Translations under genes and position numbers: made by a program | Source of the DNA: Syntrophales bacterium | Lineage (GTDB): Bacteria > Desulfobacterota > Syntrophia > Syntrophales > UBA5619 | Direction of reading: 5' to 3' | DNA: 64,000 bases | NCBI GenBank assembly: GCA_023229765.1 | Contig: JALNYO010000006.1 | Location: 62,001-126,000 of the forward strand | The notes under the pieces: model-generated | The model's database searches: none | The model's input: the letters and a program-made list of their open reading frames with translations, nothing else | Told to the model about the DNA's origin: nothing | Part shown: positions 33,925 through 43,112 of the stretch, in pieces | How positions within the stretch are numbered: the stretch's first letter is position 1 | Layout of the letters: every line of letters begins with the position of its first letter

Positions 33925-34659
33925 TTACATTTTAACAGTCGTAATTCCAAAGTCTTTTTCCGTTCGCTCGATTTGGTAATATTCAACGGAATATCCAGCA
34001 TTGTCTAAAAGTTGTTTTATTAGATTAATATCAGACTCGGCTGCATTCATCCCAAAACATACTTGTTTAAGATATTCTTTCGGGATGGGAAACGCCCCTT
34101 CCTTCCCACAAATTATCCGTACCTCTTTTTCATATCCCCATGCTTTTCCTTTTATAGATAGAACCTTTTCCACAAGCTCGTTTGAAAATTTTTTTGTATT
34201 TATTTTAGCCTTTTCAGGAGCCTTTTCTATGAGCCATTCTGTTAGTGGGTTTTCGCCATAATCGACTCGTATAATTGCACCTTCAATTGTTTTTGATGGT
34301 TCAAAAAAAGATTGAAATGGACTTTCATAAGTCAAACAAAGACCTTTGTGCCCGTTAGCATAATGCGACCAAAGCAGCGGCTCCTCTAAAACTGAAGAAA
34401 AAGAGCATATACCAACACTCTTAACAGCTTTTTGAATATTATCAAATAAGCCATTAGGCTTTGAGAGCTTTACAAGATTCTGTTTTTTCTTCCCTGATAA
34501 AAGAGAAATAGCATGCTCAACGGCCTTTCTAATATCAACTTGACAATCAAAAGGATCATTTAAACGGGTCGGTCGAGCACAATATATAGTCCCTCCAACG
34601 AGAGTATCTATTAAGTATTTATTTATACTCCTGAATTTGAATAAAGTGATTTTTTCCAT
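33925..34659 (-). CDS. DUF2971 domain protein
   Basis: 244 residues, soluble. The N-terminal LFKFRSINKYLIDTL and ARPTRLNDPFDCQ are hallmarks of DUF2971, as are CSFSSVLEEPLLWSHYA and GLCLTYE in the middle. The biochemical role is unknown; such genes often sit in phage-related or defence islands. It is AT-rich like the protease gene that follows on the same strand, 70 bases downstream, so the two may have arrived together. Confidence 0.8.
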   Translation of the reverse strand: MEKITLFKFRSINKYLIDTLVGGTIYCARPTRLNDPFDCQVDIRKAVEHAISLLSGKKKQNLVKLSKPNGLFDNIQKAVKSVGICSFSSVLEEPLLWSHYANGHKGLCLTYESPFQSFFEPSKTIEGAIIRVDYGENPLTEWLIEKAPEKAKINTKKFSNELVEKVLSIKGKAWGYEKEVRIICGKEGAFPIPKEYLKQVCFGMNAAESDINLIKQLLDNAGYSVEYYQIERTEKDFGITTVKM

Positions 34660-34820
34660 AAAATTTTAAACAGTTATCTTTTATATTTATAAAATGAAAT
34701 ACTATCCAAATTTCTATGTCAACCGGAAGGGTTGAAAATTCCCTCTTTCAGTAGTCAAGAACGAATACCATCTGCAAGATTCAACATCAACAAAAATCAT
34801 TGGATACTCTCTTGCAGGAA
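34660..34820. other. Intergenic sequence between DUF2971 gene and repeat copy A
   Basis: AT-rich; no gene or structured RNA recognised. Confidence 0.4.
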
Positions 34821-35083
34821 GAAGGCCACACTTCAATACTTCCAGCTTTTCTATACAAAAATTACCCTTGTTTGCGAAGAATGACCTGTTGAGAACGTGC
34901 CGGTCTGCGCCGGGCTTGAGCCCTGCATACCATCCCGGATTCCTGTATCAACTTCAGGTACAGGGGTTGCTCTCTATAAGCGAAGCAAATACCTCCAGGC
35001 GGCCAGCGCTCCGGGCGCCTCCCGCTCCTGTCCGGGCGCGTACCCGTGAAAAAGAAGCCGCCCCTCCGCTTCCGGCCATTGGG
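34821..35083. repeat. 263-bp direct repeat, copy A
   Basis: Aligns without gaps to 35908-36170 at an offset of 1087 bases, with scattered substitutions. It contains the 3' end of the DUF4143 ATPase gene and 153 bases downstream of its stop. The two copies flank a toxin-antitoxin pair. Confidence 0.9.
34974..35083 (-). pseudogene. Duplicated 3' tail of the DUF4143 ATPase gene
   Basis: Within repeat copy A. The minus frame encodes the enzyme's last 35 or so residues, ending with GALAAWRYLLRL and TAG, without any upstream body. It is a by-product of the duplication and not expressed as a protein. Confidence 0.8.
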
Positions 35084-35319
35084 TGGTCCAGTGAAAAATA
35101 AACTATCTAGCGTGTCTATCTTTATATGATGATTGCTGAGAACGCAGCATCATTTATTCCGGTTCGAAATCAGGCATTTTCTTCAAGGGAGACGTTTTAC
35201 TGCTTTCAGGAAGGACCCCGGAAAAATCAGCGCAACCGGAACCCCATAACTTTTTTTGCATTATGGGGAATCGGCTGACAAGGGAACACAGCGGAATAGC
35301 GGTCAGGGTGCGCGCCTGG
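35084..35319. other. Intergenic sequence after repeat copy A
   Basis: No gene recognised. The homology between the repeat copies ends at 35083. Confidence 0.4.
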
Positions 35320-35616
35320 TTATGTGCGGCTCTTCCACTGACGTGGATCCCTGCTGCCATGCATTACTGCGACAACAACAATTCCGTCGCTTTCTACCCG
35401 ATAATAAACTCCAAACGGAAAGCGATGAATCAGGGCACGCCGTATATTTCTGTGCACAACGGGGAACATTAGAGGTGTCTCTGAAATCACTGAGAAAACG
35501 GAGAGCACCTCGTCAAGGAACTGATTACCCATCCCATCCCGTTGCTCCTCATACCAAACCGCCGCATCAGCTAAATCTTGCTCTGATTCCGGTCGGAGAC
35601 GAAGATCGATGGTCAT
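35320..35616 (-). CDS. ParE/RelE-family toxin
   Basis: 98 residues of the RelE/ParE fold: LRPESEQDLADAAVWYEEQ at the start, IRRALIHRFPFGVYYRV and VVVAVMHGSRDP towards the end. It likely targets gyrase or mRNA. It overlaps the antitoxin gene by four bases. The module lies between two direct repeats of the neighbouring gene's tail. Confidence 0.88.
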   Translation of the reverse strand: MTIDLRLRPESEQDLADAAVWYEEQRDGMGNQFLDEVLSVFSVISETPLMFPVVHRNIRRALIHRFPFGVYYRVESDGIVVVAVMHGSRDPRQWKSRT

Positions 35617-35822
35617 AGTTTGCGCCTGATATCAGCCACAACCTCCGTACCTAATCGACCGCGATTCCCATCAGCTTCATAAGCGTCTATACGTCGATCG
35701 AGTTCCTCCCTTTGTCTGGATGTAACCCCCAGAGACTTTTGTTCGGCGGCGATGCTGTCCCAGAGATCTTCCACTATCCTGATCCGTTCTTCAACAGGTA
35801 ACTCCTGCATTTCGGTGTTCAT
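35613..35822 (-). CDS. Antitoxin of the addiction-module CHP02574 (RelB-like) type
   Basis: 69 residues. ELPVEERIRIVEDLWDSIA and LDRRIDAYEAD are diagnostic for the small helical antitoxins paired with ParE/RelE toxins. The start is the ATG at 35822, eight bases after GGAGG; an upstream in-frame start would add 16 unrelated residues. Confidence 0.87.
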   Translation of the reverse strand: MNTEMQELPVEERIRIVEDLWDSIAAEQKSLGVTSRQREELDRRIDAYEADGNRGRLGTEVVADIRRKL

Positions 35823-35907
35823 CTTTAACGCCTCCCCAATAGCCAACGTATTAGTATGGAATATTTTCAACTGCCCTCATGTATGCTTACTATCACGATT
35901 TGCATTC

Positions 35908-36170
35908 GAAGGCCACACTTCAATACTCCCAGCATTTCTATACAATAATTGCCCTTGCTTGCGAAGAATGACCTGTTGAGAATGTGCCGGTCGGCGCCGG
36001 GTTTGAGCCCTGCGTACCATCCCGGATTCCGGTATCCACTTCATGTGCAGGGTTTGCTCTCTATAAGCGAAGCAAATACCTCCAGGCGGCCAGCGCTCCG
36101 GGCGCCTCCCGCTCCTGTCCGGGCGCGTACTCGTGAAAGAGAAGCCGCCCCTCCGCTGCCGGCCATTGGG
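35908..36170. repeat. 263-bp direct repeat, copy B
   Basis: The original locus of the repeat: it covers the 3' end of the intact ATPase gene and the sequence just downstream. Copy A is at 34821-35083. Confidence 0.9.
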
Positions 36171-37335
36171 CGACACCAAACGCCATGGCGGCCTTCTCCC
36201 GCCGGAATGTTTCAGCATCAGCCAGATTCCAACAGGTATTGACGAACATTTTTCCCTCTCCGTCGCACAAATCAACCTCGCTGCCGTTGGCATAATAGAA
36301 AAGATCCTTGCGGCTGCGCCGGTTCTCCAGGAATACCACTGTCTCCAGTTTGTGACCCAGATCACGGTTCGGAAACGGCTGATAGGCGGCAATCAGTCCC
36401 GTGTCAATCACATGCAGCTTCTTGGGATTGTGCTCCTGCTTCCGGAGCGAGGCTTCCCGTTTCGGCTGCAGAAACATCAGAAAGGCATCCTCCAGATAGC
36501 CGAGATAGTCAAAGAGGGTGTTCTTGGAAACGGTATACCCCAGAGATGCGAAGTCCCTGTGCAGTTTGCTCACGTTCAGGAGCGAACCGGTATTGCGGAA
36601 GCAGTGCCGCAACAGATCGCGCATCAGCTTCTCGTTGCGCACCCCATATCGTTCCACCACGTCCCGGTAGAGCATCAGAGACGAATACTCCTCCAGAATC
36701 AACGGCCGCAACGCCTCATCGGCCAGCACGATCTCCGGAAAGCCGCCGCAGGACAGATACGACTCCAGTTCATAACGAAGGCGGCTCTCATTGTCGGCGC
36801 TGTGCGGCACGACCTCGATCTCCCGGAACATCAGATATTCACGGAAAGAGAGCGGAAACACTTCCAGGGTAATGCTGCGGCCCCGCAAAGCCGCGGCCAG
36901 GTCGCGCGTTAGCAACTGCGAAGAGGCTCCGGTGATGAACACCTCCAAGTCTTCCGTGTCGCAGAGGCGGCGTATCCACCGCTCCCAGCCGGTCACGTTT
37001 TGTACCTCATCCAGAAAAAGATACTTGTGCTGCCCTACCATCTCCGGGAACAGCTCGTGCCATGAACGCAGGATCAGATCCAGTTCTTCCGCCTGAATGG
37101 GATGCAGCCGGTCATCCTCGAAATTCAGATATATGATCCGACGACGATCAACCCCTTGCAATGCCAGCCTCTGGATGGCATCAAAGAACAGAAACGTCTT
37201 GCCGGACCGCCTGACGCCGGCCAGACCGACAACTTTGCCGGTGCCGGTGGGGATAACCAGTTCCCGTGGTTTGCAGGCCGGCAAAACCCTTTCGACGAAT
37301 TGACGGATGACGTATTTTAAGTTGTCGCTGATCAT
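36061..37335 (-). CDS. AAA-type ATPase with C-terminal DUF4143
   Basis: 424 residues. Walker A is GVRRSGKTF at about 55, Walker B YLFLDEVQNV at about 125, and the sensor-like ITGASSQLL follows. The C-terminal half is DUF4143 with a nuclease-like stretch (YYANGSEVDLC). Such ATPases are widespread and often mobile; their function is unsettled. I chose the ATG at 37335 (MISDNLKYV). The last part is duplicated downstream around a toxin-antitoxin pair. Confidence 0.85.
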   Translation of the reverse strand: MISDNLKYVIRQFVERVLPACKPRELVIPTGTGKVVGLAGVRRSGKTFLFFDAIQRLALQGVDRRRIIYLNFEDDRLHPIQAEELDLILRSWHELFPEMVGQHKYLFLDEVQNVTGWERWIRRLCDTEDLEVFITGASSQLLTRDLAAALRGRSITLEVFPLSFREYLMFREIEVVPHSADNESRLRYELESYLSCGGFPEIVLADEALRPLILEEYSSLMLYRDVVERYGVRNEKLMRDLLRHCFRNTGSLLNVSKLHRDFASLGYTVSKNTLFDYLGYLEDAFLMFLQPKREASLRKQEHNPKKLHVIDTGLIAAYQPFPNRDLGHKLETVVFLENRRSRKDLFYYANGSEVDLCDGEGKMFVNTCWNLADAETFRREKAAMAFGVAQWPAAEGRLLFHEYAPGQEREAPGALAAWRYLLRL

Positions 37336-37434
37336 AGGTTCAACATGGTATATGTCATCCCTGTTAGCAAGGACAATTATTGCCACTCTTTTGATCTATC
37401 CCGTTGAGATACATCAAAACGACGAAAGTCTCGT

Positions 37435-37527
37435 CTTTCAAAGCGTGCTATATTGGGCCTCTTTCCGCAGGTTCTTCTTGTCGATCTTGCCCACGAAGGA
37501 GATTTTATTATCGGGTTGAGCCGACGG
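37435..37527 (-). pseudogene. C-terminal remnant of a second acyl-CoA ligase
   Basis: The minus frame reads KISFVGKIDKKNLRKEAQ followed by YSTL and a stop, matching the extreme C-terminus of AMP-dependent acyl-CoA ligases and the remnant at 32.35 kb (both share CTCTTTCCGCAGG on the plus strand). Nothing of the ligase body remains. It lies just past the 3' end of the aldehyde ferredoxin oxidoreductase gene. Confidence 0.65.
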
Positions 37528-37559
37528 CGAAATGTTTTTCCATGCCTGAAAACTTCGCT

Positions 37560-39437
37560 TTATGGACATTCTGCGGTAAGCTTGTTGAGTTCACCGGCCA
37601 TGCCGCAATCTGCCAGCGCCGCTTTTGTCGGCAGGCCGCTTTCGGGATCTATTTTCATCAGCTCATAGAAACGCGCCTTCATCTTTTCCAGATCAAAACG
37701 GGCGCCATCCGCCTCGCCGCCGCTTCCCGGCGCCCGCATCCGCGGGGTTAAATCATCGTCCTTCCCGCTCAAACCGTAGCGGCAGTTGATCAGCCGCTTC
37801 AGGTAGAAAACCCGCCGACCCGCATTCAGGAATTCTTCGGCATCCCACTCATAGCCGGCAACGGTCTTGAAAAGGGCCAGCCAATCCGGAATTGTCACCT
37901 CGGCATCGGCAAACTGGCAGAAGCAGGCGCTGTTTTCGATCGCCCCGAGCGCCACGGAAACCGCAGCCGCTTCCGGCTTGTTTTCCTCCGACTGCGGCTC
38001 CAGGATGTAATCGAAGCCGATCTCCGGATAGTAGCGGGCGCCCATTTCCACAAACAGCATTGGGTCGGCGACATGACACGCCCCCCGGGCGCCCACCGCG
38101 TAGGTCAGCGCCATCCCGTAACCGCCCCCCCGGGGGTCATGCATCGGCGCCTCGAGCCCCTTGCTCTGCGCGGTGTAAGCGAGCCCCCTGCCCAATCTTC
38201 CGGCCGCCGCCCGGCTTCCTTCCGCCAATAGGGCGCCCAATTTTTCTTCTTTTTTGACAATGGCCGGCAACAAAATATCAATCACCGTCGCCATATCTCC
38301 CCAGTGCAGCTCCAGCCCGCCTGTGTCCTCCCGGGTAAGATCGCCCTTTTCAAAGGCCTCCATCGCCCAGGCGATCGTCGCCCCGCAGGAGATCGTATCC
38401 AACCCGAAATCATTGCAGAGCCGCCCGGCCTTGCAGGTCGCGGCCAAATCCAGCGACCCCAGCAGCGCGCCGAAGGCGACGATTGTCTCGTATTCCGGCC
38501 CTCCTCCTTCGGGCACTGCAAACGGCCCCTCCTTCACCTCGACGATCCGCTTGCAGGCAATCCCGCAGTACATGCAGCCGGTGCGCCGCGTCAGATATTT
38601 CTCCGTCAGGGTGGTTCCGTTAAGCGCTTCCGCTGCCTCCTCCCAGAAATTGGAAGTCCAGTTTTTTACCGGGACATCACCGCTGTAAACGCCGCCGATC
38701 AGATTCGCCGCGGTGCCGTTTTCGCGCAGAACGTTCGAGGCCAGCGCCTCATTGATCCGCCCGTTCAGATCCCCGCGGAGATTTTCAAAACCTTCCGCAT
38801 CGGCCAGCGCCATCTCTTTTTTATGCGCCTTAACGACAAGCGCCTTGAGGTTCTTGGCGCCCATCAGCGCCCCGAACCCCACCCGGCCGGCCGCGTTGTG
38901 CCCATCATGAATGATATTGGCTAATTTCATGCCGTTTTCCCCGGCCGGGCCAATCGTCATCGTCCGGCTTCCCTTGCCGAAACGTTCCTTGAGCAGTCTG
39001 GTCGCCTCCTCCGTGCCGAGGCCCCAATATTCAGAAGCCGGCAGCAGCGCAACACGGTTGTCTTCGATATGGATCAGGGAGGGCTCTGCCGACCGGCCGG
39101 TAATGACCAGTCCGTTGAAGCCGCAGTAGCGCAGCTCTGGCGCGAAATAACCGCCGCAGGAGGAATCTCCCCAGTGTCCGGTGAGGGGCGAGCAGCCGGC
39201 GACGCTGCCGCGGCTGGCGCCGGACAGTTTCAACCCGGCAAAAGGGCCGTTCATAAAGATCAGCATCGCCTCCGGATCCAGCGGATCCAGATCGAACCGT
39301 CCCCGCTCCTGGAAAATTTTGGCCGCCAGTCCGCTGCCGCCGATGTAGAGACGATACCACTCCTCGGGCAGCGGTTCTATTTCAATCAGACCTGTGCTGA
39401 GATTGATGTTGATGATCTTCCCGGTATTTCCGTTCAT
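37560..39437 (-). CDS. aor: Tungsten-containing aldehyde:ferredoxin oxidoreductase
   Basis: 625 residues, full length for the family. The N-terminal domain has GGSGLAAKIF and NGPFAGLKLSGASR. The [4Fe-4S] cluster ligands appear as CMYCGIACKR in the middle and a later Cys in NSACFCQF. The enzyme interconverts aldehydes and carboxylic acids with ferredoxin at a tungsto-bispterin cofactor. It is the third gene of a unit with an SCP2 protein (12 bases upstream) and an iron-containing alcohol dehydrogenase, which together could take acids to alcohols or the reverse. Confidence 0.92.
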   Translation of the reverse strand: MNGNTGKIININLSTGLIEIEPLPEEWYRLYIGGSGLAAKIFQERGRFDLDPLDPEAMLIFMNGPFAGLKLSGASRGSVAGCSPLTGHWGDSSCGGYFAPELRYCGFNGLVITGRSAEPSLIHIEDNRVALLPASEYWGLGTEEATRLLKERFGKGSRTMTIGPAGENGMKLANIIHDGHNAAGRVGFGALMGAKNLKALVVKAHKKEMALADAEGFENLRGDLNGRINEALASNVLRENGTAANLIGGVYSGDVPVKNWTSNFWEEAAEALNGTTLTEKYLTRRTGCMYCGIACKRIVEVKEGPFAVPEGGGPEYETIVAFGALLGSLDLAATCKAGRLCNDFGLDTISCGATIAWAMEAFEKGDLTREDTGGLELHWGDMATVIDILLPAIVKKEEKLGALLAEGSRAAAGRLGRGLAYTAQSKGLEAPMHDPRGGGYGMALTYAVGARGACHVADPMLFVEMGARYYPEIGFDYILEPQSEENKPEAAAVSVALGAIENSACFCQFADAEVTIPDWLALFKTVAGYEWDAEEFLNAGRRVFYLKRLINCRYGLSGKDDDLTPRMRAPGSGGEADGARFDLEKMKARFYELMKIDPESGLPTKAALADCGMAGELNKLTAECP

Positions 39438-39449
39438 CGCTCTCCCCCT

Positions 39450-39869
39450 TTATTTGACGAGCTTGTCTTCCATCCCCAGCTCTTTCAAGACCTGCTCGTA
39501 GATAACGGCAACCTTTTTGAGCTTCGGGGCCAGCTTCAAGAGCCCGGTCGCAGAACCCTTCACCCGGATCTTTTTGCGGGTGATCGCCATAACCGGATTG
39601 AGCTTGTTTAGCCAGGACAGATGGGCGTCATCCGCGGAGAGACTCATGATCAAATCCGGCGCGCCCGGAGGATCGCCGGCGCCGAATTCGTACTTGCCGT
39701 TGCGGGTGTCAACCCAGATCGCGCAGCCCGGTCCGCTTTCAGAATAATCGAACAGGATGAGCTGATTGACCTTTTTCATCGACTCTCCCAGCTCCGGATC
39801 ATTGGCCACTCCTGCGAAAAGCTTCGTGATTGCGGTTACCGCCTCTTGTGAATCCTTCCAGTATAGCAT
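39450..39869 (-). CDS. SCP2 sterol-carrier-like domain protein
   Basis: 139 residues of the SCP2 fold: an N-terminal helix (LYWKDSQEAVTAITKLFAG), a central sheet (GKYEFGAGDPPGAPDLIMSL) and a C-terminal GLLKLAPKLKKVA. SCP2 proteins bind acyl chains or hydrophobic molecules. Its place between the alcohol dehydrogenase and aldehyde oxidoreductase suggests it presents a hydrophobic substrate. A broken relative lies at 32.1 kb. Confidence 0.82.
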   Translation of the reverse strand: MLYWKDSQEAVTAITKLFAGVANDPELGESMKKVNQLILFDYSESGPGCAIWVDTRNGKYEFGAGDPPGAPDLIMSLSADDAHLSWLNKLNPVMAITRKKIRVKGSATGLLKLAPKLKKVAVIYEQVLKELGMEDKLVK

Positions 39870-39883
39870 GATTTTTCTCCTTT

Positions 39884-41083
39884 CTAATGAGCCTGTTGAT
39901 AGAGGGTTATAATGTCTTCTTCCTCAACATACCGCGGATTGTAGCCGATCTGCCCATCGGCGGCGGCCAGCTCCACCAGCGGCTGCAGGGCATCCCGGTC
40001 CGTCGGAACGGCGAAATCCTTCAGCGTCTCGGTCAAGCCGATCGTCGCCAGCAACTGCTTCACCGCGGCGACGGCTGCTTCGGCGGCTGTCCGCGGGTCC
40101 ATCTGCCCGACCTCGATCCCCATCGCGTCGGCAATCATCCGGAATTTTTCGCTTCTTTCATCAATAATGTTGAAGGTCATGACGTGCGGCAGCATGATCG
40201 CGTTGGCCAGACCATGCGGGATTCCATAAAGGGCGCCGAGGGCATGGGCCAGGGCGTGCACCGCCCCGGTCATCGTGTTTCCGAACCCCATTGCCGCCAT
40301 CGTGCTGGCAAGCATCACATTGCCTCGGGCTTCGCTGTTTTCCGGTTCGCGCACCACCACCGGCAGATATTTGAAGATCAAGCGGATCGCGTGCAGCGAA
40401 AGTGCGTCGACAATCGGTTCCGCGCCGGTGGAGAGCGCCGCTTCTATCGCATGGGTCAGCGCATCCATCCCGGTAAACGCGGTTATTTTGGGGGGAAGTT
40501 TGAAGGTCAGCTCCGGATCAAGCATCGCGAGATCGGCGTTGCAGTAAGGATGTGTGACCGAAAGCTTCGCCTTCGCTTTGGTATCGAGGACAACCATCGC
40601 GCTGGTGATTTCGCAGCCGGTTCCCGCCGTCGTGGGAAAGGCGATATGGGGCGCAAGCGGCTTTGCCCCTTCCCACAGCCCCGCCTGATCGGCAAGGGGT
40701 TGAAAGTCCTGATCGCCGCTGCCGATCATGATGTTCACCGCCTTGGCGGTGTCCATGACGCTCCCGCCGCCGACGGCAATCAGACAATCGGCTTTGACAC
40801 TGCGGTAAAATGCCGCCCCGGCGTTGATTACCTCGATCCGGGCATCCTGAAGGACGCCGTCAAAAACGCCGGCCAGCTCCAGAACGGAATTTTTCACCTC
40901 GGAGATGACCATCTCCGCGACGCCGGCATTGACGAGCCCACGGTCGGTGAAGAGGGCGACTCTCGTTCCGCCCAGTTGCGACATCTCAAAGCCGATCTCC
41001 TTGCGAACGCCCGGCGCGTACAGGATCCGCGGCCGGTTTACCCAGGTAAAAAAAGGTTCAAAGGCAATTTCCGGATATTTCAT
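39884..41083 (-). CDS. Iron-containing alcohol dehydrogenase
   Basis: 399 residues of the type III alcohol dehydrogenase family. The NAD-binding region shows AVGGGSVMDTAKAV, and the metal site lies in AVHALAHALGALYGIPHG with two of the three His, plus the Asp/His of MDALTHAIEA. It reduces aldehydes with NAD(P)H or works in reverse. It is the first gene of the adh-scp2-aor group. Substrate unknown. Confidence 0.92.
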   Translation of the reverse strand: MKYPEIAFEPFFTWVNRPRILYAPGVRKEIGFEMSQLGGTRVALFTDRGLVNAGVAEMVISEVKNSVLELAGVFDGVLQDARIEVINAGAAFYRSVKADCLIAVGGGSVMDTAKAVNIMIGSGDQDFQPLADQAGLWEGAKPLAPHIAFPTTAGTGCEITSAMVVLDTKAKAKLSVTHPYCNADLAMLDPELTFKLPPKITAFTGMDALTHAIEAALSTGAEPIVDALSLHAIRLIFKYLPVVVREPENSEARGNVMLASTMAAMGFGNTMTGAVHALAHALGALYGIPHGLANAIMLPHVMTFNIIDERSEKFRMIADAMGIEVGQMDPRTAAEAAVAAVKQLLATIGLTETLKDFAVPTDRDALQPLVELAAADGQIGYNPRYVEEEDIITLYQQAH

Positions 41084-41109
41084 CTTTCACCTCCATCAGT
41101 ATAAACCAC

Positions 41110-41188
41110 CATGCCCGTGTCGGGCACAACGAAGCATGAAAATCCCCCCATCCCCCCTTTGGCAAAGGGGGGGATGGGGGATTTTCAT
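41110..41188. repeat. Dispersed palindromic repeat, copy 1
   Basis: ATGAAAATCCCCCCAT... (41136-41160) pairs with the complementary 25 bases at 41164-41188 around GGC. It is preceded by CATGCCCGTG...ACGAAGC. A close copy is at 45543-45622. It lies past the typA stop and may terminate that transcript. Confidence 0.8.
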
Positions 41189-41256
41189 ACAAACTTACGG
41201 TCGGTTTCCTCGGATATTATTCTCTTCTTCCCTTATCAGCTTGAAGATTTTATTTT

Positions 41257-43062
41257 TTATTTTACCGTAGGCCGGGAATGGGCGGAAAGATCGGCCTTTC
41301 TGAGGCGGATGCTTCCCGGCGTAATCTCCACCAGCTCGTCTTCGGCGATAAACTCGATGCACACATCGAGCGACATGAGCCGAGCCGGGCGCAGGATTAC
41401 CGTCTGATCTGAAGTCGAAGCCCTCATGTTGGTCAGCTTTTTCTCCTTGACGATGTTGACGTCAATATCCACCGTGCGGTTGCGCTCCCCGACAACCATC
41501 CCGGCATAAACCTCCGTGCCGGGGGAAATAATCAGCTCGCCGCGATCGGCCATCGCATGGCAGGCATAGGCGGTCGTTTTCCCCGGGCGGTCAGCGACAA
41601 GCGCGCCGGTCAGCCGCTGGGGGATGGGCCCGGCCCACGGCTCGTAGCCTTCAAGCAGCGTGTTCATTACCCCGGAGCCTTTCGTGTCCGTCAGAAAATG
41701 GCTTCTGAAACCGATCAATCCGCGCGACGGGACGATGAATTCGAGGTTCACCCGCCCGCTGCCCTTATTGACGAGACTGACCATCCGCCCCTTGCGCGCC
41801 GCCAGTTTCTCGGACAGCACCCCGATGAACTCCTCCGGGACATCGATAAACACCCTTTCCACCGGCTCGAACTCCTTGCCGCCCTGCATTTTGGTGATAA
41901 CGCGAGGCTTCGAGACCATGAACTCATACCCTTCCCGGCGCATGGTCTCGATGATGATCGCCATCTGCAGCTCCCCTCGCCCGCAAACCTCGAAGGCGTC
42001 TGCCCGTTCCGTCGGCTTGATCCGGATCGCCACGTTCCGCAGGGTTTCTCGCTCCAGCCTGTCCTTAATATGGCGGGAGGTGAGGAATTTCCCCTCCCGA
42101 CCGGCCATCGGCCCGTTGTTGACAAAAAATAGCATCGACACCGTCGGCTCATCAACGTTAATTCGCGGCAGGGGCTGGGGGTTTTCCAGCGAGGAAATCG
42201 TGTCGCCGATATTCAGATTCTCCACCCCGGCAAAAGCGGCGATATCGCCGGCCTCTATTTTTTCGACGGCCACCTTCTTCATGCCGACAAACGTATAAAG
42301 GGCTGAAAATTTAACAGCTTGTGTTGCGCCATTTTCACCGCAGAGGGTATAAGCCTGACGGAGTTCCAGAACACCGTTCATCAGCCTTCCCACGGCCAAC
42401 TGCCCGACGTAGGAGTCGTAATCCAGATTCGTCACCAGAAACTGCGGAACCGCCGTGTCGTCCGCCTCCGGCCCGGGGATGGACTTCACTATCGCCTGAA
42501 ACAGCGGGGTCATATCAGTAGAATCATCCCCCAATTTGACGTGGGCGACGCCCTTTTTGGCGTTTGTGTAGAGAATCGGAAACTCAATCTGCTTTTCCGT
42601 GGCGTCGAGATCGATGAAAAGGTCGTAAACCTCATTGATCACCTCCTCGATTCGCGCATCCGGGCGGTCTATCTTGTTGATGATCAGAATGATCGGAAGC
42701 CCGCGCGCAAGGGCCTTTTTCAGCACAAAGCGGGTCTGGGGAAGCGGCCCTTCGCTCGCGTCAACGAGGAGAATCGCCCCGTCCACCATGTTGAGACTCC
42801 GCTCCACCTCGCCGCCGAAATCGGCATGGCCGGGCGTATCAACAACATTTATCTTCACATCCTTGTAAAGAATCGCCGTGTTTTTGGCCATGATAGTGAT
42901 TCCCCGCTCTTTTTCGAGCTCCATGGAATCCATGACGCGCTCCTCGATGACCTGATTCTCGCGGAACGTGCCGGTCTGCCTTAAAAGCCCATCCACAAGC
43001 GTTGTCTTGCCGTGGTCAACATGGGATATGATAGCAATATTGCGTATTTTTTCTTTTCTCAT
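41257..43062 (-). CDS. typA: TypA/BipA ribosome-associated GTPase
   Basis: 601 residues. GTPase motifs G1 (HVDHGKTTLVDG), G3 (DTPGHADFGGE) and G4 (NKID) are intact. They are followed by EF-G-like domains II, III and V and the BipA-specific C-terminal domain. It acts on ribosome assembly and stress adaptation. A single gene, same strand as the downstream adh and upstream helicase genes. Confidence 0.96.
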   Translation of the reverse strand: MRKEKIRNIAIISHVDHGKTTLVDGLLRQTGTFRENQVIEERVMDSMELEKERGITIMAKNTAILYKDVKINVVDTPGHADFGGEVERSLNMVDGAILLVDASEGPLPQTRFVLKKALARGLPIILIINKIDRPDARIEEVINEVYDLFIDLDATEKQIEFPILYTNAKKGVAHVKLGDDSTDMTPLFQAIVKSIPGPEADDTAVPQFLVTNLDYDSYVGQLAVGRLMNGVLELRQAYTLCGENGATQAVKFSALYTFVGMKKVAVEKIEAGDIAAFAGVENLNIGDTISSLENPQPLPRINVDEPTVSMLFFVNNGPMAGREGKFLTSRHIKDRLERETLRNVAIRIKPTERADAFEVCGRGELQMAIIIETMRREGYEFMVSKPRVITKMQGGKEFEPVERVFIDVPEEFIGVLSEKLAARKGRMVSLVNKGSGRVNLEFIVPSRGLIGFRSHFLTDTKGSGVMNTLLEGYEPWAGPIPQRLTGALVADRPGKTTAYACHAMADRGELIISPGTEVYAGMVVGERNRTVDIDVNIVKEKKLTNMRASTSDQTVILRPARLMSLDVCIEFIAEDELVEITPGSIRLRKADLSAHSRPTVK

Positions 43063-43112
43063 TTTCTTTCTTTCAATCCTTCCTTTATGTATGTTCCTTA
43101 TTTATAAATTGT

